Below the pieces are notes generated by a model, which did not search any database, had not been told where the DNA came from, and saw only the letters and a program-made list of their open reading frames with translations. The position numbers were made by a program, and so were the translations under genes. From positions 1 to 7,767 of the forward strand of contig DRMS01000386.1 of NCBI GenBank assembly GCA_011322515.1: a stretch of DNA of 7,767 bases, given 5' to 3'. The DNA comes from Leucothrix mucor (GTDB taxonomy: Bacteria > Pseudomonadota > Gammaproteobacteria > Thiotrichales > Thiotrichaceae). Shown here piece after piece: positions 5,434 to 7,767 of this stretch; position 1 is the stretch's first letter, and each line of letters opens with the position of its first letter.

Positions 5434-7095
5434 TCATTCATTCAATGTTTGCAATATTTCAGAATATAAGTAATCGCTTTCTGATATTAAGTTTACAGTT
5501 ACTCCAAAACGGTCATGCATCGCACAATTTATTTTCTTAAGCATGAACTTTCCTAACCGCTTATCTTCTGAGAGCGGTACTTCATCACCAATGAGAGCAA
5601 TTGTATCAGGTGGCTTTTCACCACTTTTATATAACATTCGCTTAGCCTCATCTCTTTTTCTGGAATACTTGTGAGTCAGTTGGTTGTGAAATTGCGTAGC
5701 AATTTCATCAAGCCACTCTATTATCTCATCTTCGTCAATATCAAGAAGCTGAGCAATATGTCCTGAGTTTACAAAGTATGATTCAATATCTGATCCTTCA
5801 GTTATGAATGAGATTGCACCAAAGCTCTCTATCTTTCCCTTTAGCTTTTCTTCCTCTTCTGTCGTGAGAAAATCATTATCAGCATGGATTATCACCTTTG
5901 TTTCTGGTGCAATTTCATTGATGAACTCAGCAAGAGATCCTGCGGAATTAATATTAGTAGATGCTTTGTAGCTGTAAAATACTATTTCACTAAGGTCAAG
6001 CCCAGAAGACTTAACCAATTCCTTTATCGGTTCCATTTTTGAGTCTTCTGAAAGAATGACATAAGCAACTTCACCTTCCCTCAGTTTCTCGAAGCTATCT
6101 AGCGCCCCAAGATCCATCAACATAGAAAGCCTATGAAGGTCGGCACCCTGCTCAAATATTTTCCCGTTTTTAAGCCAAACAAAGTTTGCCTCACCATACA
6201 GTGAGTCAACTATGTGGCGACTGTGTGTGGAAATAATAATTTTAGTATTGGTTTCTTGTGAAATAGTTATTAGAGAATCTGTAAGTAATGCCTGGTTATC
6301 AGGGTGCAGATGAGAGTCTGGTTCGTCCAATAAAAGCAAGTCAGGTTTAAAAAGCGTTACATAAGAAAAGATTTGCAATGCCTGTAAAACTCCGGTACCA
6401 ACAAGCTCCATAGGTTTACTAGAACCACTACCTGAATGGCGTATCATTACATCGATATAGCTATCGTGGACAGGGTCATAGTTTACAGAAACAAAAAACC
6501 CTGGAAACACAAGTTTCATCAAGCGGGTTAATTCAGGCAATAGTTGTTTTACTTTTATTAGGTATATAACATTTCTGAGATAGAGATTTGCATCACCACT
6601 TGCGACTCCTTTTCGTACAACACTTTCAGAGCGGTATTCCTCTACCTGTGGAATTCCAGCTAAACCAGGAACATATATTGAGAAAGGCGGAATACTATCC
6701 GTCACTCTTGAACCTATCCGTTGATTGCCGCTTCTATCGCAGCCAACATTACCTTCATTTCGTCCGCGATATACCCGAATAGTGTATAAATCTTCATTTT
6801 CGTCTATTTCAGCTCTAATTCTCAGATAACCAAAATTTGACTGATTTTGGTATCCGGGACCATTGTGCAAAGTTATAAAGTTTCTCGTAGGGCAGTATAA
6901 GAGATTGTCCTGTGTAAAGGTTTTTTTGCCAAGTCTTCTTGCTGAAACCGCTGCAACAACAGAAAAGTGTATGCCTTGTAATACACTGCTTTTCCCAGAA
7001 TTATTTCCTCCAACAAGAACATTAATGTCACTAAGCAATATCTCAGCCTTGCTGATTTTTTTAAACCTCTCAACTTCGATACTAACTAGTTTCAT
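5434..7095 (-). CDS. OLD-like ATPase with C-terminal TOPRIM-like nuclease region
   Basis: 553 residues, an SMC/ABC-type ATPase. Walker A GGNNSGKSS (29-37), signature-like LVGTGVLQ (231-238), Walker B LLLLDEPD (253-260, in DEPDSHLHP) and H-loop STHSR (289-293) are all intact. From about 343 a TOPRIM-like region follows, with E350 in VILSED, D406 and D408 in HADND, and E433/E438 in TEGSDIESY as candidate metal ligands. This order is that of the overcoming-lysogenization-defect (OLD) endonucleases, usual length 500-700. Alternatives are a fused PARIS-like (AriA-AriB) protein or a DUF4435-type C-terminus. The next gene is an FRG protein in its own cassette, not a UvrD-like helicase, so Gabija is unlikely. 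ATG 7095 is the only good start; the leader is about 25 bases from the cassette junction and the Shine-Dalgarno is weak (GAGC). A role in phage defence is inferred from family. Confidence 0.88.
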   Translation of the reverse strand: MKLVSIEVERFKKISKAEILLSDINVLVGGNNSGKSSVLQGIHFSVVAAVSARRLGKKTFTQDNLLYCPTRNFITLHNGPGYQNQSNFGYLRIRAEIDENEDLYTIRVYRGRNEGNVGCDRSGNQRIGSRVTDSIPPFSIYVPGLAGIPQVEEYRSESVVRKGVASGDANLYLRNVIYLIKVKQLLPELTRLMKLVFPGFFVSVNYDPVHDSYIDVMIRHSGSGSSKPMELVGTGVLQALQIFSYVTLFKPDLLLLDEPDSHLHPDNQALLTDSLITISQETNTKIIISTHSRHIVDSLYGEANFVWLKNGKIFEQGADLHRLSMLMDLGALDSFEKLREGEVAYVILSEDSKMEPIKELVKSSGLDLSEIVFYSYKASTNINSAGSLAEFINEIAPETKVIIHADNDFLTTEEEEKLKGKIESFGAISFITEGSDIESYFVNSGHIAQLLDIDEDEIIEWLDEIATQFHNQLTHKYSRKRDEAKRMLYKSGEKPPDTIALIGDEVPLSEDKRLGKFMLKKINCAMHDRFGVTVNLISESDYLYSEILQTLNE

Positions 7096-7119
7096 ATAAA
7101 GCTCGATTTATATTTTTGG

Positions 7120-7191
7120 ACTTAACGACAAAGCTGTGCGGCGCAAACGAAGCGCAGCGTAGTTTGCGTCCGAACGAGCGCATTGTTATGT
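7120..7191 (-). other. attC of the first cassette (72 bp)
   Basis: R'' ACATAAC (7185-7191) complements the GTTATGT found upstream of the same gene at 7468-7474. R' is GTTAAGT (7120-7126). The stem and TACGCTGCGCT loop are the same as in the attC at 4155-4226. Confidence 0.93.
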
Positions 7192-7206
7192 GCTAATTCA
7201 GGGATG

Positions 7207-7440
7207 CTATTTTCCTCTAACTTTCCGACGTTTGCGCTTTGGTACTTCTTCTTCCAGTAGCTCGCCTAACCGAGCCCAGCTTATTTTGTGGCCTTTCTGG
7301 GCATACCCGGGATACCATGTTAATGATCCTTCTCTTATTACAGCTCTACCCACCTTGCCCTTTCCATCTTCTTTTGCGATATGAAGAATAATCGGGGACT
7401 GTTGTAAAACAAGCTTTTTGGTTTCTATAAATGTTTTCAT
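7207..7440 (-). CDS. Small basic protein of unknown function, first cassette
   Basis: 77 residues, no family recognised. The body (MKTFIETKKLVLQQSPIILH to SWARLGELLEEE; middle omitted) alternates short hydrophobic strands with charged turns, and the protein ends in a strongly basic tail, KRKRRKVRGK, as in small nucleic-acid-binding proteins. No signal peptide or membrane segment is present. The ATG at 7440 is preceded by CGGAGA about eight bases upstream, a good Shine-Dalgarno. The frame continues upstream to an ATG at 7536, but that would run through the cassette junction at 7474 and the palindromic repeats, so the short form is chosen. It is followed 16 bases later by its attC. Being nearest the presumed integron promoter it is probably well expressed. 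A role as DNA-binding regulator or inhibitor protein is only a guess from charge. Confidence 0.7.
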   Translation of the reverse strand: MKTFIETKKLVLQQSPIILHIAKEDGKGKVGRAVIREGSLTWYPGYAQKGHKISWARLGELLEEEVPKRKRRKVRGK

Positions 7441-7467
7441 TATTAATCTCCGACTTTTATATTTTGC

Positions 7468-7474
7468 ACATAAC
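7468..7474 (-). other. Cassette junction core upstream of first cassette (attI or attC R')
   Basis: GTTATGT, the exact complement of the R'' core at 7185-7191, so it marks the 5' end of the first cassette. The sequence before it, ACTAATAA, resembles the A-rich stretch before the crossover in attI sites more than an attC L' arm, and no partner arm is found. An attI is therefore the preferred reading, but no integrase gene is in view. Confidence 0.6.
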
Positions 7475-7484
7475 TTATTAGTAT

Positions 7485-7613
7485 CAGGCAAATTTGCCCT
7501 GCTATCCGGCAGTATTGAGCGAGGAATCAGGCACATTTGCCTGATAATACTGAAAACCTGTCAATTTGCCCTGATATATTGATATTAGGATGATATTTAG
7601 GCATATTTGCCTG
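7485..7613. repeat. Cluster of four palindromic repeats, possible operators
   Basis: Four related elements in 129 bases: caggcaaatttgccctg (7485-7501), caggcacatttgcctg (7528-7543), cctgtcaatttgccctg (7557-7573, left half degenerate) and taggcatatttgcctg (7598-7613). The ideal element CAGGCAAATTTGCCTG is a perfect 16-bp palindrome. Start-to-start spacing is 43, 29 and 41 bases, roughly whole helical turns. The second copy lies inside a larger inverted repeat (AGTATT 7511-7516 and AATACT 7545-7550). Such clusters are typical of operators bound by dimeric repressors or of sites for nucleoprotein assembly. They precede the whole array, so they might control its transcription. No promoter could be assigned with confidence; a TTGACA at 7564-7559 (minus) lacks a matching -10. 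Confidence 0.7.
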
Positions 7614-7665
7614 CTATTTTTCCCAAACTCTATTCTCTGGAAACCACCTGTCACCTATCTGAATT

Positions 7666-7707
7666 AAGGCGGTTGTAGGCAGCGGTAAACAGATGCCTAC
7701 AGCCCTT
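7666..7707. repeat. Hairpin at right end
   Basis: Perfect 8-base arms TGTAGGCA (7674-7681) and TGCCTACA (7694-7701) around a 12-base loop, extendable to AAGG/CCTT with a bulge. No T-run follows on either strand, so it is not a standard terminator. A GTTAGCC heptamer (7711-7717), which fits the attC core consensus, follows directly. Between the repeats and the edge (7614-7767) no complete gene is visible. Short reading frames touch the right edge on both strands (for example a minus frame ending with TAA at 7729), but none is long enough to call. Confidence 0.5.
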
Positions 7708-7767
7708 GGTGTTAGCCTCAAAAATTATTTAGTACCGTGGGCTGTCCATGTCTCTGGCAGGGCGATA

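Noticed and set aside
4230..7095. Gabija-type pair (GajA plus GajB)
   Set aside because: The gene after the OLD-like ATPase is an FRG protein in a separate cassette and has no helicase motifs.
7207..7536. 109-residue version of the first-cassette protein starting at 7536
   Set aside because: It would cross the cassette junction core at 7468-7474 and part of the palindromes. The ATG at 7440 has its own CGGAGA ribosome site.
7536..7564. Integron promoter Pc with TTGACA at 7564-7559 on the minus strand
   Set aside because: No acceptable -10 element occurs 16-18 bases downstream; the position there reads GGCAAA or AGGCAA.
7485..7613. CRISPR array
   Set aside because: The repeats are 16-17 bp palindromes with unequal spacing and only four copies, one half-degenerate; there are no equal-length spacers.
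7692..7767. Plus-strand open frame from an ATG at 7692 to the window edge
   Set aside because: Only 25 codons, no ribosome site, no likeness to an integrase N-terminus, and it starts inside the hairpin.

Overview
The window is part of an integron gene-cassette array read entirely on the minus strand (right to left). Seven consecutive cassettes are separated by attC recombination sites at 7120-7191, 5334-5430, 4155-4226, 2312-2399, 1616-1685 and 1025-1130. A seventh attC, at about 278-345, is interrupted. The layout can be proved from sequence: the 7-base core at the 5' end of every cassette is the exact reverse complement of the R'' core behind that cassette's own last gene (for example GTTAAGT/ACTTAAC and GTTAGCA/TGCTAAC). 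The host is probably a gammaproteobacterium, perhaps marine, given GC-rich, length-variable attC sites around AT-rich genes of mixed composition. No integrase or housekeeping gene is visible, so the host cannot be named.

In transcription order the cassettes are: (1) a 77-residue basic protein of unknown function; (2) a 553-residue OLD-like ATPase with a C-terminal TOPRIM-like nuclease region; (3) an FRG-domain protein whose C-terminus carries a HEPN-type RNxxxH motif; (4) a two-gene cassette, a DUF262 (ParB/Srx-type) protein plus a HEPN protein with RNILVH; (5) a WYL-domain-like protein; (6) a VOC/glyoxalase-fold protein; (7) a NERD nuclease-domain protein with a topoisomerase-type zinc finger. 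Cassettes 2, 3, 4 and 7, and perhaps 5, belong to families common in anti-phage or restriction-like systems, so the array looks like an integron-borne defence collection.

At the left end the last attC runs straight into the 5' end of a group II intron (minus strand, 275 to 1, continuing outside the window). The intron sits in the R' core, at or next to the integrase crossover point, which is the niche of the IIC-attC introns. At the right end, upstream of cassette 1, lies a cluster of four palindromic repeats (consensus CAGGCAAATTTGCCTG, 7485-7613). These could be operators or part of an attI/leader region. Beyond them are a hairpin and an isolated GTTAGCC core-like heptamer next to the window edge.

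The most promising undescribed system is cassette 4. Its two genes are separated by one base and pair a DGQQR-type DUF262 protein with a HEPN ribonuclease-like protein. The neighbouring FRG-HEPN cassette carries the same RNxxxH motif in a different fold context.
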